Shown here: positions 16,853 to 27,263 of the stretch, one piece after another
Numbering within the stretch: the first letter of the stretch is position 1
How the letters are laid out: each line of letters starts with the position of its first letter
DNA from: Paenibacillus crassostreae
Lineage (GTDB): Bacteria > Bacillota > Bacilli > Paenibacillales > Paenibacillaceae
Length of the DNA: 64,000 nucleotides
Assembly: GCF_001857945.1 (NCBI RefSeq)
Contig: NZ_CP017770.1
Location: 2,108,001 to 2,172,000 of the forward strand
Direction: 5' to 3'
Program-made: the position numbers and the translations under genes
The notes under the pieces: model-generated
What the model was told of the DNA's origin: nothing
The model's database searches: none
Seen by the model: only the letters and a program-made list of their open reading frames with translations

Positions 16853-18698
16853 GTGTACTTCCTCCTGTCAATAGTACTCTTGGGAATGTAATTAGCACCT
16901 TTGTGTAGACACCCTGTTCACTAGTTACCTCTAGTCCATATCTTATTCCATAGAATAATTGCAATCTCTGGTGAACATTCTGCAGACCAATCCCTGCACT
17001 ATGAGGATCATCTGTGTGGATTCTTCGATTCAACTCTTGAAGTTGTTCCCATCCCATGCCATCTCCATTATCCGTAATAGAAATACAAATATCATCCTTC
17101 ACGGTTTCAATGACGATATGAATCTTCTTACCGTTACTCTCTTCCTCATCAATAGTATCGGACCATCCATGCTTGACACTATTCTCAACGATGGGTTGAA
17201 GAGACATCTTTAAGACTTCCACTTCCATATAAGATGGCTCAATATCCATAATTAATGATATAGGGTCTTCAAAACGGATATTCATTACCGCAATATAATT
17301 CTCAATATGGCGAATCTCATCTTTTAATTTGACATACTCACCAGACCATTTAAAATTGTAACGCATCATTCCACCAAGTGAGGTTAGTGCATCAGATATC
17401 TGACGGTTATTATCTATTTCGGCCAACATTTTAATATTCTCTAATGTATTATAGAGGAAATGTGAATCAATCTGATTATGTAGCGTCCGTAATTCTGCTT
17501 CCTTGGTCAATGCCTGCTTACGAACAGCCACGGCAACAAGCTCATTAATCTTATACATCAATTTATTGAAATGGTGTGCCAGCTCACCAATCTCTCCGCC
17601 AGCACTCATGGTAATTCCAGTATAAAGTTCACCACGACGGGCCTTCTTCATTGCTTCGGTTAGTCTAACTAAATTTTTCAGAATAAACGAATTTAACACA
17701 TAGACAATCACTGTGAATAAGGCGATAAACAACACATTGGCACCAATCGTTTTATTACGTATGACTGATATATCCTTAAGAACATTCTCCATAGAGACAA
17801 CATTAAGCAGATAAGCACCTGTTCGTTCAATGGGCACCTGAAGGAATAAGAATGACTTACCATTCTCTTCATAATGTGTGTCCCATGTTCCTGCTTGTTG
17901 CAGTGTAACGAATCGATCATGGATGGCCTGCTCCATCGCTGTATTTTCCAATAGAATAGAATCATTAGTCCGTGTAAATATTTGCAGATCTTTATCTAGA
18001 AGGAACAATTGTGATTGATCATCATGGATATCTGAGAACGTCCTAGGCGAAAAATTCGATAATAACATATCCACTTGAATAATACCTGCATGCTTTCCAG
18101 CAATAATACTAATCTCCCTAAACAATGAGATCTTGGGTGTATTCTCTGGTATTGAACTATTCATGAGATCAAGATCATAGTCTTGGAAATACCACATTTG
18201 TTGCTCTTCTAGGCCAAATGTATGTTTATACCATGGTTCTTGATTAATTCTGTCCTCGCTGAAAATAATAGGCCAAATCTCATGTACATACTCACTAGCC
18301 GAGAACAAACGTAAGTGCTCAATATTAGGGTTATTGAACTGAATTCGCGTCAAATTTCTAAAAGCATTCATATTAAATTCAACAAGTTCCCTTGTTTGCT
18401 GTTCATTCTCATTCGTCAAGTAGTTCTCAACGTCTTTATCTAATTTTGCAAGCTGTGCCGAACGCTCCATGGACTCGATCTGGTTCATGATCTGCAATTT
18501 TTCCATCTCAAGCAGATTGGTATTCTTATTCATTGCATCTTTGATATATGTTTCGTTAAGAGAATTAAAGGAAACGACAGAGACAATTAAACTAGGCACC
18601 AAAATAATAAAAATATAAGCCAATAAAAGGCGGCTCTGTAGTGATCTACGCTCCCACCAATACAACAATGATTGTAGATATTCCGGTGTCCGTTTCAT
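16827..18698 (-). CDS. YesM-type sensor histidine kinase
   Basis: 623 residues from the ATG at 18698, nine bases after GGAG; a GTG at 18716 would add six residues but has a poorer site. Two membrane segments (residues ~20-40 and ~300) flank an extracellular sensor domain. A HAMP domain follows, then the His_kinase motif IDSHFLYNTLENIKM with the phosphorylated His, and HATPase motifs ITDNGDGMG and GIGLQNVHQRL. It probably senses extracellular sugar, possibly through the binding protein encoded upstream, and phosphorylates the YesN-type regulator. Confidence 0.9.
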   Translation of the reverse strand: MKRTPEYLQSLLYWWERRSLQSRLLLAYIFIILVPSLIVSVVSFNSLNETYIKDAMNKNTNLLEMEKLQIMNQIESMERSAQLAKLDKDVENYLTNENEQQTRELVEFNMNAFRNLTRIQFNNPNIEHLRLFSASEYVHEIWPIIFSEDRINQEPWYKHTFGLEEQQMWYFQDYDLDLMNSSIPENTPKISLFREISIIAGKHAGIIQVDMLLSNFSPRTFSDIHDDQSQLFLLDKDLQIFTRTNDSILLENTAMEQAIHDRFVTLQQAGTWDTHYEENGKSFLFLQVPIERTGAYLLNVVSMENVLKDISVIRNKTIGANVLFIALFTVIVYVLNSFILKNLVRLTEAMKKARRGELYTGITMSAGGEIGELAHHFNKLMYKINELVAVAVRKQALTKEAELRTLHNQIDSHFLYNTLENIKMLAEIDNNRQISDALTSLGGMMRYNFKWSGEYVKLKDEIRHIENYIAVMNIRFEDPISLIMDIEPSYMEVEVLKMSLQPIVENSVKHGWSDTIDEEESNGKKIHIVIETVKDDICISITDNGDGMGWEQLQELNRRIHTDDPHSAGIGLQNVHQRLQLFYGIRYGLEVTSEQGVYTKVLITFPRVLLTGGSTHEAYSADR

Positions 18699-18728
18699 GT
18701 CTATAACACTCCCCACTCTCGTCGAAAC

Positions 18729-18764
18729 AGCCCCGATCCCTCTCTACAGTGGGAAACGGGGCTT
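18729..18764 (-). terminator. hairpin between binding-protein gene and kinase gene
   Basis: AGCCCCG and CGGGGCT form a stem around a ~21-base loop. On the minus strand it follows the binding-protein stop and is followed by GTTTCG, a weak tail. It may lower read-through from the transporter genes into the kinase pair rather than stop it fully. Confidence 0.5.
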
Positions 18765-18778
18765 CACTACCTATATCT

Positions 18779-20467
18779 TTATTTCAAAAATTCTTCTAAT
18801 TTCTTCACGTTCTCTTCATATTTACCTTGTTTGAATACATTCACCTGATCCACGCCATCTTTTTTGCGTTTCTCTTGGAATTCATTCCAAATGGTATCAA
18901 ATTCAGCATCTGACTCAGCCATTAGAAGTTGTGGAAGTGTCTTGCCCCATTGCAATGCGAGCTTCGAAGCAATAATACCTTCTTCCGAATTTCCTGTTGG
19001 ATCCAATAACTCGAACTCAGAAGCACTTACCGTCTTGCCCTTCGTCCAATCTTCCATTTGTTTAAACGGCTCTACTGCTTGAGGAGCCCATTGAGCTGTA
19101 ATATTCGTATTCATCAACATCCAGAACGTATGTGATGCACCATATTTCTTATCGAATGCCGAACGGTCTGAGTTTAGTAATTCTAGTACCTCTGGCAGGA
19201 ATTGATCTTTACCATCAATAGTATCATAACTAACGCCTTTTTCACCTAAGAATAAATCTTTATTTCCTTCTTCACTATTCAAATAACTGAGGAAACGAAT
19301 GGCACGTGCTTTATCTTTTACATTCTTCGAAATTAATGTAACTGTCCATCCAGAAATACCAGGTCCATCCAGAGTAGCTGTATCCATATTAGCATTCGAT
19401 GGTCCATCCACTGCAATATATACGGAATTCGGATCATTCGCATAAAGTGTATTCAACTGTGCTGCCATATCACTACGTTGATAGATCATTGCAAAGTAAC
19501 GACCTTGGGCAATTTTTTCTTCCATTTGTGGGCGTTTATCAATGAAGACATCTTTGGAAAGTAACCCATCTTGGTTAGCTTGACGTAATGTTTTGAGCCA
19601 TGCAATGTATTCAGGATCTGTAGAACGGTCATATAGTTGGCCATCCTTCGCTTTCGGGATCGCTAGAAGGTTCTGAATATATCCTTCAAGTGAATAGTTA
19701 CCGTTCTCACCGAATTCATGTAATCCTAGTGGGATTAAGGGTTGACCATTTACCGTACCAAATTGTTCTTTAGCAGATTGTAGCGCTTTCAAGAATCCTT
19801 CAGGTGTACGCATATCCGGTGAACCAATGGCTTCGTACATATCTTTACGTACTAGAAACACTTGGTTAGATACATAAGTATCCCCATATTCAGCATAATC
19901 CTTCGGCGATGAGGATGCATTCGGATAGGCATAAACATTGCCATCATCCTTTGTATACCATGATAATTTAGCAGCATCAGATGCTGTGAAGAAGTATGGA
20001 TCATATTCATCGGCTAACTCATTTAATGGAAGTACTAATTCACCATCAATCATCTTTTGGATGGAGCCTTCACCCTTATCCAATGTAATGAAGTCAGGTA
20101 GGTCACCTGAAGCAATTAACGTATTCAATTTCTCATTCTCATTCCCGGCAGGAACGATAAAATTCAGATCAACACCCGTCTTTTTCGTAATATATTGTGA
20201 TGTAGCATCAACACCCCATTTATTAGCAAACCAAGAGAAATTGAGATACCAATCAAATGTAATCGGAGAAGTGTCGATCTGCCATCCCGGTTTATCTGCT
20301 GACAACTCAGCAACAGGAGTCTCTACTGCAGCTGGATCGCTATTGCTCGCGGCCTTATTGTTAGCTCCAGCATTGTTATTATTTCCTGAGGAGCAGGCTG
20401 TAGTTACTACCATTACCAACGCTACTAACAGAAACATGCTGCGTTTGAAATAACGCTTCTTGTTCAT
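18779..20467 (-). CDS. extracellular solute-binding lipoprotein of a sugar ABC importer
   Basis: 562 residues from the ATG at 20467, preceded by AAGGGG at the correct distance. A lipoprotein signal peptide ends at VTTACSSG, so the Cys is lipidated and the protein is held at the outer face of the membrane. A low-complexity Asn/Ala linker follows. Fold and length match large LplA-type oligosaccharide-binding proteins. The two permease genes lie directly upstream; no ATPase gene is nearby, as usual for this family, which shares an MsmX-type ATPase. The sugar is inferred to be a beta-glucan fragment from the neighbouring enzymes. Confidence 0.9.
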   Translation of the reverse strand: MNKKRYFKRSMFLLVALVMVVTTACSSGNNNNAGANNKAASNSDPAAVETPVAELSADKPGWQIDTSPITFDWYLNFSWFANKWGVDATSQYITKKTGVDLNFIVPAGNENEKLNTLIASGDLPDFITLDKGEGSIQKMIDGELVLPLNELADEYDPYFFTASDAAKLSWYTKDDGNVYAYPNASSSPKDYAEYGDTYVSNQVFLVRKDMYEAIGSPDMRTPEGFLKALQSAKEQFGTVNGQPLIPLGLHEFGENGNYSLEGYIQNLLAIPKAKDGQLYDRSTDPEYIAWLKTLRQANQDGLLSKDVFIDKRPQMEEKIAQGRYFAMIYQRSDMAAQLNTLYANDPNSVYIAVDGPSNANMDTATLDGPGISGWTVTLISKNVKDKARAIRFLSYLNSEEGNKDLFLGEKGVSYDTIDGKDQFLPEVLELLNSDRSAFDKKYGASHTFWMLMNTNITAQWAPQAVEPFKQMEDWTKGKTVSASEFELLDPTGNSEEGIIASKLALQWGKTLPQLLMAESDAEFDTIWNEFQEKRKKDGVDQVNVFKQGKYEENVKKLEEFLK

Positions 20468-20558
20468 TGTCTTACCCCTTTTCATTATGATTATATCACT
20501 TATTTATAATGCACTCTTCCGTTGTAAGGCGGTAAGAGGAACTACCTTAGTCATTGAT

Positions 20559-21449
20559 TTAACCCTTAATAGAACCAATCATCATACCTTTAACAAAGTA
20601 CTTCTGTAAGAATGGATATACGAACACAATTGGAAGTGTCGTCACGACCATGGTCGCAAGTTTGATCGATTGTGATGTTACCGTCTGTGTTCCAGCACTT
20701 CCTTGCACCGCGACCATCATCTGATTCGAACTTGATTGCGCAACAACGCGATACAAATAGGTCTGGATAGGTTGTAGATCGGTATTGTTGATATAAATCA
20801 TGCCTGTGAAATAATCATTCCATTGCCATACACCATGAAATAAGGCAATTGTCGCAATAACAGGCATAGATACCGGAAGAACAATTCTGAGGAAAATAGA
20901 CCAATCGCTCGCACCGTCAATTCTTGCAGCTTCTTCCAATCCTTCCGGAATTTCGCGGAAGAACGTCATGAAGATGATGAGATCAAAGAAGCTAAATAAG
21001 AAAGGAATGATATATACTAAGAAATTATCAAGTAGTTGAAGATCTCTAATCAGGAGGAATGTTGGGATCAGTCCGCCTCCAAAGAATAGGGTTATTGTAC
21101 CTAATAGGATATATATTTTTCCCCCTATGAGTCCTCTTCTTGAGAATGCATAAGCAACCATTGCTGTGAAAAAAACATGAGCTACGGTACCGACTGCTGT
21201 CTTGGCAACCGTCACTCCCATCGCGGTCATAATACCAGCGCTCTCAAATACGGCTTTGAAATTCTCAATGCTGAACACTCTAGGCCACCAGTAGATGCCT
21301 CCTCGCATAGCATCTGTACCCTCGTTAAGTGAATTCACTAAGACATACCATATTGGATATAAGGTGATGAAACAGATAAGGATCATACCAATCGTGTTGA
21401 TTAGATCAAACAGAGCCTCACCCTTCGTTTTCCGTTGTAGCGTAAACAT
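20559..21449 (-). CDS. sugar ABC permease, LplC/YtcP type
   Basis: 296 residues with six membrane helices. The EAA loop is EEAARIDGASDWSIFLRIVL. The start MFTLQRKTKGEALFDLINTI and the end GMMIGSIKG are typical of the MalG-like CUT1 partner of LplB. It lies 18 bp after the other permease and 91 bp before the binding protein, all in one operon. It forms the membrane channel as a heterodimer. Confidence 0.92.
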   Translation of the reverse strand: MFTLQRKTKGEALFDLINTIGMILICFITLYPIWYVLVNSLNEGTDAMRGGIYWWPRVFSIENFKAVFESAGIMTAMGVTVAKTAVGTVAHVFFTAMVAYAFSRRGLIGGKIYILLGTITLFFGGGLIPTFLLIRDLQLLDNFLVYIIPFLFSFFDLIIFMTFFREIPEGLEEAARIDGASDWSIFLRIVLPVSMPVIATIALFHGVWQWNDYFTGMIYINNTDLQPIQTYLYRVVAQSSSNQMMVAVQGSAGTQTVTSQSIKLATMVVTTLPIVFVYPFLQKYFVKGMMIGSIKG

Positions 21450-21467
21450 GAATATGAGCCTCCTTGT

Positions 21468-22445
21468 CTAAAACAGCGATGTATCGTTTAGTTTTTTGGT
21501 AATTCCATTCGCAATAAGTAGTAGAATCAGTGCAATAACTGACTTAATTAAGCCAATAGCAGCTGAATATGAATATCTTGCAGAGAGTAACCCCGTTTGA
21601 TAGACATAGTAGTCGATCACGTTACTTGCACTATCATTCAGTGAATTACGCAAGACTAGGATCTGATCGAAGTTCGAGTTAAGCACTCCACTAACGGCAA
21701 GAATGAATAGAATACTAATGGTCGATTTAATGGATGGTAGAGTGATATACCACATTTTTTGAAAACGTCCTGCACCATCAATCGTCGCTGCTTCATACAT
21801 TTCAGGAGATACACTCGAGATAGCAGCTAGATAGATGATAGCTGACCATCCAAGTTCCTTCCACAGATCTGAAGTGATGATAATCGTCCAGAAATATTTC
21901 GGTTCAGCTAGATATGTGATCGGTTGATCAATGATATTCAACCACAACAGAATGTTATTAATAATTCCCACATCAGCTAGCCATGTTGCTAGAATTCCAC
22001 CTAATACGACCCATGATAGAAAGTGAGGCAGATAGGATATTGTCTGCACGAATTTCTTGAACTTAACAGACCGTAGCTCGTTAAGGAAGAGAGCAAATAT
22101 GATAGGTAATGGAAATCCAATAAATAACTTAATTAGACTAATTCCGATAGTATTTCGAATGACATTCATTAGATTATCATCCTCTAGGAATTCCCTGAAA
22201 TATTCAAAACCCACCCATGGTGCCTCGGAGATTGTACGAATAATGTCATAATCTTTAAAAGCAATGATAATGCCATACATTGGAATATAATTGAATATAA
22301 TCATCCATACGACCCCAAGTAGTGCCATGGTCTGGATATGCCTCTGTGTGTACAATTTCCTCCACCATTTACGTTTAGGTGACGACGGAGTTGGCTGGAC
22401 ATGTTGTAAAGGAAGCTCTTTATTCATCGTAGGTTCCATTTCCAT
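21468..22445 (-). CDS. sugar ABC permease, LplB type
   Basis: 325 residues, six membrane helices, MalF-like CUT1 permease. IPMYGIIIAFKDY near the N-terminus and the EAA loop YEAATIDGAGRFQKMWYITL are clear. First gene of the transporter operon; upstream are a plausible promoter and a cre-like site. The ATG at 22445 lies a few bases after GGAGGTAAGG. Together with the second permease and the lipoprotein it imports an oligosaccharide. Confidence 0.92.
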   Translation of the reverse strand: MEMEPTMNKELPLQHVQPTPSSPKRKWWRKLYTQRHIQTMALLGVVWMIIFNYIPMYGIIIAFKDYDIIRTISEAPWVGFEYFREFLEDDNLMNVIRNTIGISLIKLFIGFPLPIIFALFLNELRSVKFKKFVQTISYLPHFLSWVVLGGILATWLADVGIINNILLWLNIIDQPITYLAEPKYFWTIIITSDLWKELGWSAIIYLAAISSVSPEMYEAATIDGAGRFQKMWYITLPSIKSTISILFILAVSGVLNSNFDQILVLRNSLNDSASNVIDYYVYQTGLLSARYSYSAAIGLIKSVIALILLLIANGITKKLNDTSLF

Positions 22446-22480
22446 ATTTCCTTACCTCCATGCTGTTTCTTTATCTCTGT

Positions 22481-22494
22481 TGAAAGCACTTACA
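22481..22494. promoter_or_regulatory. cre-like catabolite repression site
   Basis: TGTAAGTGCTTTCA on the minus strand fits the CcpA operator consensus TGWAANCGNTNWCA with one mismatch. It lies just downstream of the predicted -10 of the transporter operon, a position expected to repress when preferred sugars are present. Confidence 0.6.
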
Positions 22495-22500
22495 TTACAC

Positions 22501-22528
22501 TTATAATAGTAAGTCTATTTCGTCCCAA
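22501..22528 (-). promoter_or_regulatory. predicted promoter of the sugar transporter operon
   Basis: On the minus strand TTGGGA and TTATAA are separated by 16 bp, about 55 bp before the first permease ATG. The -35 box is only a fair match, which would suit a promoter helped by the YesN-type activator. Confidence 0.45.
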
Positions 22529-22580
22529 ACATAAGGCTTCAGATTTCGTTTTTAGGGTCTCATTTTTCGGATTATGTACA

Positions 22581-22616
22581 AAAGAACCTGACACAGAATA
22601 TACTGTCAGGTTCTTT
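22581..22616 (-). terminator. terminator after the GH94-like gene
   Basis: AAAGAACCTGACA pairs with TGTCAGGTTCTTT around a short loop, with T/A flanks. It ends the LacI-controlled enzyme unit and isolates it from the transporter operon. Confidence 0.85.
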
Positions 22617-22661
22617 ATGTGCACCATACTATCTATACCTGCTGCTATTCTTACTATTGAT

Positions 22662-25600
22662 TCATTCCATAAAGACTTCTATAGCTTCAACTTCACCGTC
22701 GCGGATAGCTAAGGCATCTGCTCCTTGTACGATAGCACCACCGCATTCAACTATGGTACCCTCTCCTTTTAGTAGCTTCATCTTACTTATCTTCGCCGCA
22801 TGACTACCGAAAGTATCTGCTCGACGAGGGTTATGATAAGTCACTAATGTGCTACCAAGAAGTGTGAAAGATACCTTCCCTGTGTCATCGAATAACCAGC
22901 TAGGTAATGCTGGGGCGAGGGTAAGTGTTAATTGTCCTTCGCTCATTATAAATAAGTGGTTACCAACCATCATCCTTCTCCACATACTAAGAAATTCTGC
23001 TGTAGATCCACTTAATCTGGCTACAAATCCTCTCCCGTGCACCTCAGGATCTGGATTCCCCCCTGTTGCAATAAAGGAAGAATTCTCTAATGTACTACGT
23101 CCATATACGGCAGGATCAAGGAAAGGAACCAGTGATGTTCTCAATTCTCCGAAATACTGTTCATAAAGGCCAGACTTTAATAGTTCTAATAGGTATTTAT
23201 AAGACATGTGAAGGAAATTCGATTCTCGTTCGAGCCAACCTGGTGTAAATGCACGCATACGACCAATTTCATGTGATTCTGCGTCTAAACTTACGGATGT
23301 CTGATACATTTGCGTCGTCTGATCATACATCCCTGTCTTTTTAATGCGATGATAGATTTCCTTGACCTGCTGCGGATCCTTTAATGTCTTCATCCAGCGC
23401 GTTGGACCTTCAAGGAAATACGGCAATACATGAACTTGAAAACTCTTCACTTTTGCTTTTGGAAGACCATGATGACCAATAAGGGGCTTACCATCTACAC
23501 CTATTATTTCCTCAAACTCTGTAGCTTCATAGCGTAAATACGTAGGTGTAATTCCATTACCTAGTTCTACAGCTTTCGTGATTCCTTCATCAATCTTGAC
23601 TAAAAAGATAGAGAAATCTTCCTCAATTGTTCTCACAGAAATTTCACGTTCCACACCTGTAATCCCAAACCGAATACGGTCCCGATAAGCTTCACGCGCG
23701 GAAGCCACCCTGTCCCAATACGTGTACGAATCTAAGTTGCCCTCTCGATAATCTCTAACCGCTTGATGGACAACTTCCAGAAGATCCACGATCTCCTCTG
23801 GTATACGAACTACTCTTTCTTCGAGCACTTTCATACTATCCAGAAGAAATGTGATCATTCGTTTCAATTCGAAAGTCTCACTCATTCCCGAGCCTATCAA
23901 TCCCGGGAGTCCATTCATGGCATCATTCCAGCCAGGTTTATTTGCTTCCATCTCGACACCCATACCGTGTGGATCCAGACATGTAAACTTATTGAGAGCT
24001 AGTGAGACCATTTTGACAAAAAGGTTAGTACTATACACATCCCCTTTGCCTCCATCGGTCTGCAACCAATTCGTATCGCCCATAGATCTTCCAAGCTGCT
24101 TTAACTTCTCTTCATCCTCAACTAAGGCATCGTACTGCCGAACTTGATTATGAATCACGACATATTTCTCTGTCCGAGGTTGAATTTGGGCAGCACTATC
24201 ATAAAATGTGTACGTATCATCTCCAAAGAGAAGTTCTTCTTTTTTATCCGGAAAAATATCCAAATAACTGTCCACTAAATCCATGTTATACGTCCAATGA
24301 TCACTCCAGAATCCTTCACCGAAACCGGCTTCGAAATTCTGCTGCGAAAGAGCCAATACGCCACTTAGTAAACGTTCTTCGCTAACCTTCAGTTGAACGC
24401 TTTGGTCAGCAACATAATTGATAATCTGCCCAGGTGTGAATTTATCGCTACATAATGCCACGAGTTCATCATGATGATCTTCAACCGCATCTACAATCCA
24501 CTCTTTAAGCTTCAATTTATTCTCAACTGTAACCTTGAAGCTACATCCCTGTACGCTAAGTGGGTTATAGCCATCCGCCTGCATCAGACTAAAGAACATT
24601 TTGATATTAAAGTATCCAACTTTGGGATTAAAGAAAACATCATTTCGACGGTTCTGATTCATATCACGGAAGTTCCCATTCCCCTGCGAGTAATACTCTG
24701 GTGCAAGTGAGAAGAAATTATAATCCCGCTCCAAATCCCCATGCTTACGAGAGTACAGATGTACCACAAACCCTTCACCCTCATTGTCAAAAATAAACGG
24801 ATACCCTCCACGCAAGAAATTATCCATGTAGGACTGCCCTGCGTAAGCATCGAATATTTCAGATGACGTATGCGTAGCGATGTCTGCCGTCAATTCTTCA
24901 ACGATACTGCCTGCTTCTACTTTTTTACGAGAAATGTATTCCGCCGTGCATATGATATCTGCCTTAGCATTAATTCTCTCAATATCATTAACATGACCAA
25001 TAATCGTGTTTAGAGATAGACTTTCGCCAGGAGCAAGTTGCTTCGCAACCCCACTGAAACCACAAGGGACTTTATTGACTGGATATTGTGGCTGTTGAGC
25101 TAACTCCGCAAGCGTGCTTGTCGCAAAGTTATCTGGATACATCAGTGAAGTATTTCCTCCAAACACAACTTCGAAATCTACAATCGGAGCTAGCCGCTTA
25201 CCATCGTCTGTGAAGGATAGATAGAAATGTCCACTTGTAACTTCACTAACTCTTGCCTCATCCTCCGTACTCGATCGCACATGATAGAAAGGAATTCTAT
25301 TCTCCAGATTATAGACTTCCATCCAACTACGAAGTAGATTACCAATCTCTTTAAACCCACCATTCTGTACACCATAGGGAAGAATCTCAGGCATCCCATC
25401 AAGTAACTCGATTTGGAGTGGTTTATTTCCGATATTCACGATCTCAACTTGCCGAACTAGTGCGGCATAATCATCATTCGGTAGGTGGAAATAATGAACC
25501 GTTGTCTTCAATCCATGGCCTGCATGGATCTCTTCAATCATAAGTCCATTAGGAGATATTCTCATAGTACGTGAAGCTTGTGTATCTGGTCGAGCCGATT

Positions 25601-25883
25601 GAAAAGGCTCATAAATATCTTCTTTTCCAGCTATTTTGATAAACGTCCGAAATCCATTCGCAGCGACACTCTTATAAGTAATACTCGCTGGAGAGAATTC
25701 CATGATTGCTGAATTTTTATCACGAATCCCAAAACTACATACCCCTTGACCCCGGTTCACATAGAACGTCCACATGGGAATGCCTTTAAGCCCCGCGATT
25801 CCTGGTAGGAAGCTAGAGAAAGGTTTCGCTTGATCAAATTCCTCTATTACAAATGAATTTTTCTCGTAATAATATTTAGGCAT
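22662..25883 (-). CDS. GH94-like glycoside phosphorylase (cellobiose/oligoglucan phosphorylase type)
   Basis: 1073 residues, the size of long GH94 proteins such as 1,2-beta-oligoglucan phosphorylases. The N-terminal ~300 residues are a beta-sandwich domain, followed by an (alpha/alpha)6 catalytic domain. PGWNDAMNGLPGLIGSGMSE contains the Asp expected to act as general acid. These enzymes cleave a beta-glucosidic bond with phosphate and release glucose 1-phosphate in the cytoplasm; there is no signal peptide, which fits. The start lies 12 bp after the GH30 stop, so they form an operon. The exact linkage acted on is uncertain. Confidence 0.75.
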   Translation of the reverse strand: MPKYYYEKNSFVIEEFDQAKPFSSFLPGIAGLKGIPMWTFYVNRGQGVCSFGIRDKNSAIMEFSPASITYKSVAANGFRTFIKIAGKEDIYEPFQSARPDTQASRTMRISPNGLMIEEIHAGHGLKTTVHYFHLPNDDYAALVRQVEIVNIGNKPLQIELLDGMPEILPYGVQNGGFKEIGNLLRSWMEVYNLENRIPFYHVRSSTEDEARVSEVTSGHFYLSFTDDGKRLAPIVDFEVVFGGNTSLMYPDNFATSTLAELAQQPQYPVNKVPCGFSGVAKQLAPGESLSLNTIIGHVNDIERINAKADIICTAEYISRKKVEAGSIVEELTADIATHTSSEIFDAYAGQSYMDNFLRGGYPFIFDNEGEGFVVHLYSRKHGDLERDYNFFSLAPEYYSQGNGNFRDMNQNRRNDVFFNPKVGYFNIKMFFSLMQADGYNPLSVQGCSFKVTVENKLKLKEWIVDAVEDHHDELVALCSDKFTPGQIINYVADQSVQLKVSEERLLSGVLALSQQNFEAGFGEGFWSDHWTYNMDLVDSYLDIFPDKKEELLFGDDTYTFYDSAAQIQPRTEKYVVIHNQVRQYDALVEDEEKLKQLGRSMGDTNWLQTDGGKGDVYSTNLFVKMVSLALNKFTCLDPHGMGVEMEANKPGWNDAMNGLPGLIGSGMSETFELKRMITFLLDSMKVLEERVVRIPEEIVDLLEVVHQAVRDYREGNLDSYTYWDRVASAREAYRDRIRFGITGVEREISVRTIEEDFSIFLVKIDEGITKAVELGNGITPTYLRYEATEFEEIIGVDGKPLIGHHGLPKAKVKSFQVHVLPYFLEGPTRWMKTLKDPQQVKEIYHRIKKTGMYDQTTQMYQTSVSLDAESHEIGRMRAFTPGWLERESNFLHMSYKYLLELLKSGLYEQYFGELRTSLVPFLDPAVYGRSTLENSSFIATGGNPDPEVHGRGFVARLSGSTAEFLSMWRRMMVGNHLFIMSEGQLTLTLAPALPSWLFDDTGKVSFTLLGSTLVTYHNPRRADTFGSHAAKISKMKLLKGEGTIVECGGAIVQGADALAIRDGEVEAIEVFME

Positions 25884-25895
25884 GGTATTTCACTC

Positions 25896-27236
25896 CTATT
25901 CAGAAATTATATAAGTCGCAATGGAATGAGGTTGTAACTCCGCTTCTAGCAATCCTTCGCCTAGACCGATGGTTGCCTTCTGTGTCTGATCACTCTCATT
26001 CATCATAATTACCGCTATGCTACCATCAGGATTCTGGAATGCTATGGACAATAGGTTATCTACCTTCGAATGGTTCCCAATACGCACAGCGCCAGGAGCG
26101 ATATACTTACTGAAATGTCCAATGTAATAAAATGAGCTATTGTAATGAATCGTATCTGTCTTCGTGTCTGCAATAATTGGGGCATCACAATAGTTACCGA
26201 CATGGTTAGGACCACCCATCTCATCTAGCACAATATTCCAGTCCAAGTATCCTTCTGTCCAGTTAGTCAAGTCACCAATGATGTTTCTACCGTATCTTTC
26301 TCCTGTGAACCATTCACCAAGCTTGACGCCACCTTCTTGGCATCCTTCTGTAAACAATAGATGTTTATCCGGGAATAAATCATGTACCTTCCCTACATTT
26401 TCGAATTCCTCACTCACGTACCAGTGCACCCCTGTACCCCATACATACTTCGCCGCTTCAGGATCAGACAATATAACGGATGCACGTTCCACAATGATAT
26501 CTCGGTTATGATCCCAGATGATGATATTGACATCGGCAAGCCCCTCTTGATGCATTACAGGCCCTAGATGATTCTTTACGAAATCACGTTCATCTTCGGC
26601 ACTATAGATACAAGAATCCCATGTTTGCACTGCAGCTGGTTCATTCTGAACACTAATTCCCCAGATTGGAACACCCTCTTGGCGATATGCTTTGATGAAC
26701 TTCGTGTAATAACGTGCCCAGACGTCGCGGTATTCCTCTTTCAGCTGACCCCCATTATTCATTTCTCCATTCGTCTTCATCCAAGCCGGTGGGCTCCAAG
26801 GGGATGCCAACATGGTGAACTCTCCACCCTTAACTTTCATCGCATCTTTAATCAGCGGAAGTACCCATTGATGATCATGGGATATATCGAATGTGCCTAG
26901 CTCCGTATCGTTATCTTCTACATACGTATAGTTACCAAGTGCGAAATCGCAGCTGTGTATGTGTACTCGCCCAATCGAATAACCCAATCCTTCTACCGGA
27001 TCGAAATAGCTTTTGATCACTTGTGCCCGTTTTTCCTTGCTCACACGCGATAATGTATACGCAGCAGATTCCGTGAATGCGCCTCCAAAACCAATAATAT
27101 TCTGATATGTGATGTTCGGATCGAGCTCAATATCCGCTACTTCGCGTGCCGTTCTTTGCGGTAAAGAAGTAATTCCCTTATCACTCAGACGTTCTCCAGA
27201 ATCTTTAGCTGTTAGGATCGTTTTAACTTGTTTCAT
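25896..27236 (-). CDS. GH30 family glycoside hydrolase
   Basis: 446 residues. GFGGAFTESAAYTLSRVS opens the domain, as in GH30 glucosylceramidase/beta-glucanase proteins. The acid-base Glu is in WGISVQNEPAAVQ and the nucleophile Glu in LLFTEGCQEGG. There is no signal peptide, so it acts in the cytoplasm on imported oligosaccharides. First gene downstream of a LacI-type operator; the GH94-like gene follows at 12 bp. Members of this family cut beta-1,6-glucans, beta-glucosides or xylan; I cannot decide which from sequence alone. Confidence 0.87.
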   Translation of the reverse strand: MKQVKTILTAKDSGERLSDKGITSLPQRTAREVADIELDPNITYQNIIGFGGAFTESAAYTLSRVSKEKRAQVIKSYFDPVEGLGYSIGRVHIHSCDFALGNYTYVEDNDTELGTFDISHDHQWVLPLIKDAMKVKGGEFTMLASPWSPPAWMKTNGEMNNGGQLKEEYRDVWARYYTKFIKAYRQEGVPIWGISVQNEPAAVQTWDSCIYSAEDERDFVKNHLGPVMHQEGLADVNIIIWDHNRDIIVERASVILSDPEAAKYVWGTGVHWYVSEEFENVGKVHDLFPDKHLLFTEGCQEGGVKLGEWFTGERYGRNIIGDLTNWTEGYLDWNIVLDEMGGPNHVGNYCDAPIIADTKTDTIHYNSSFYYIGHFSKYIAPGAVRIGNHSKVDNLLSIAFQNPDGSIAVIMMNESDQTQKATIGLGEGLLEAELQPHSIATYIISE

Positions 27237-27263
27237 TTGTATGCAACTCCTTATTATATACGG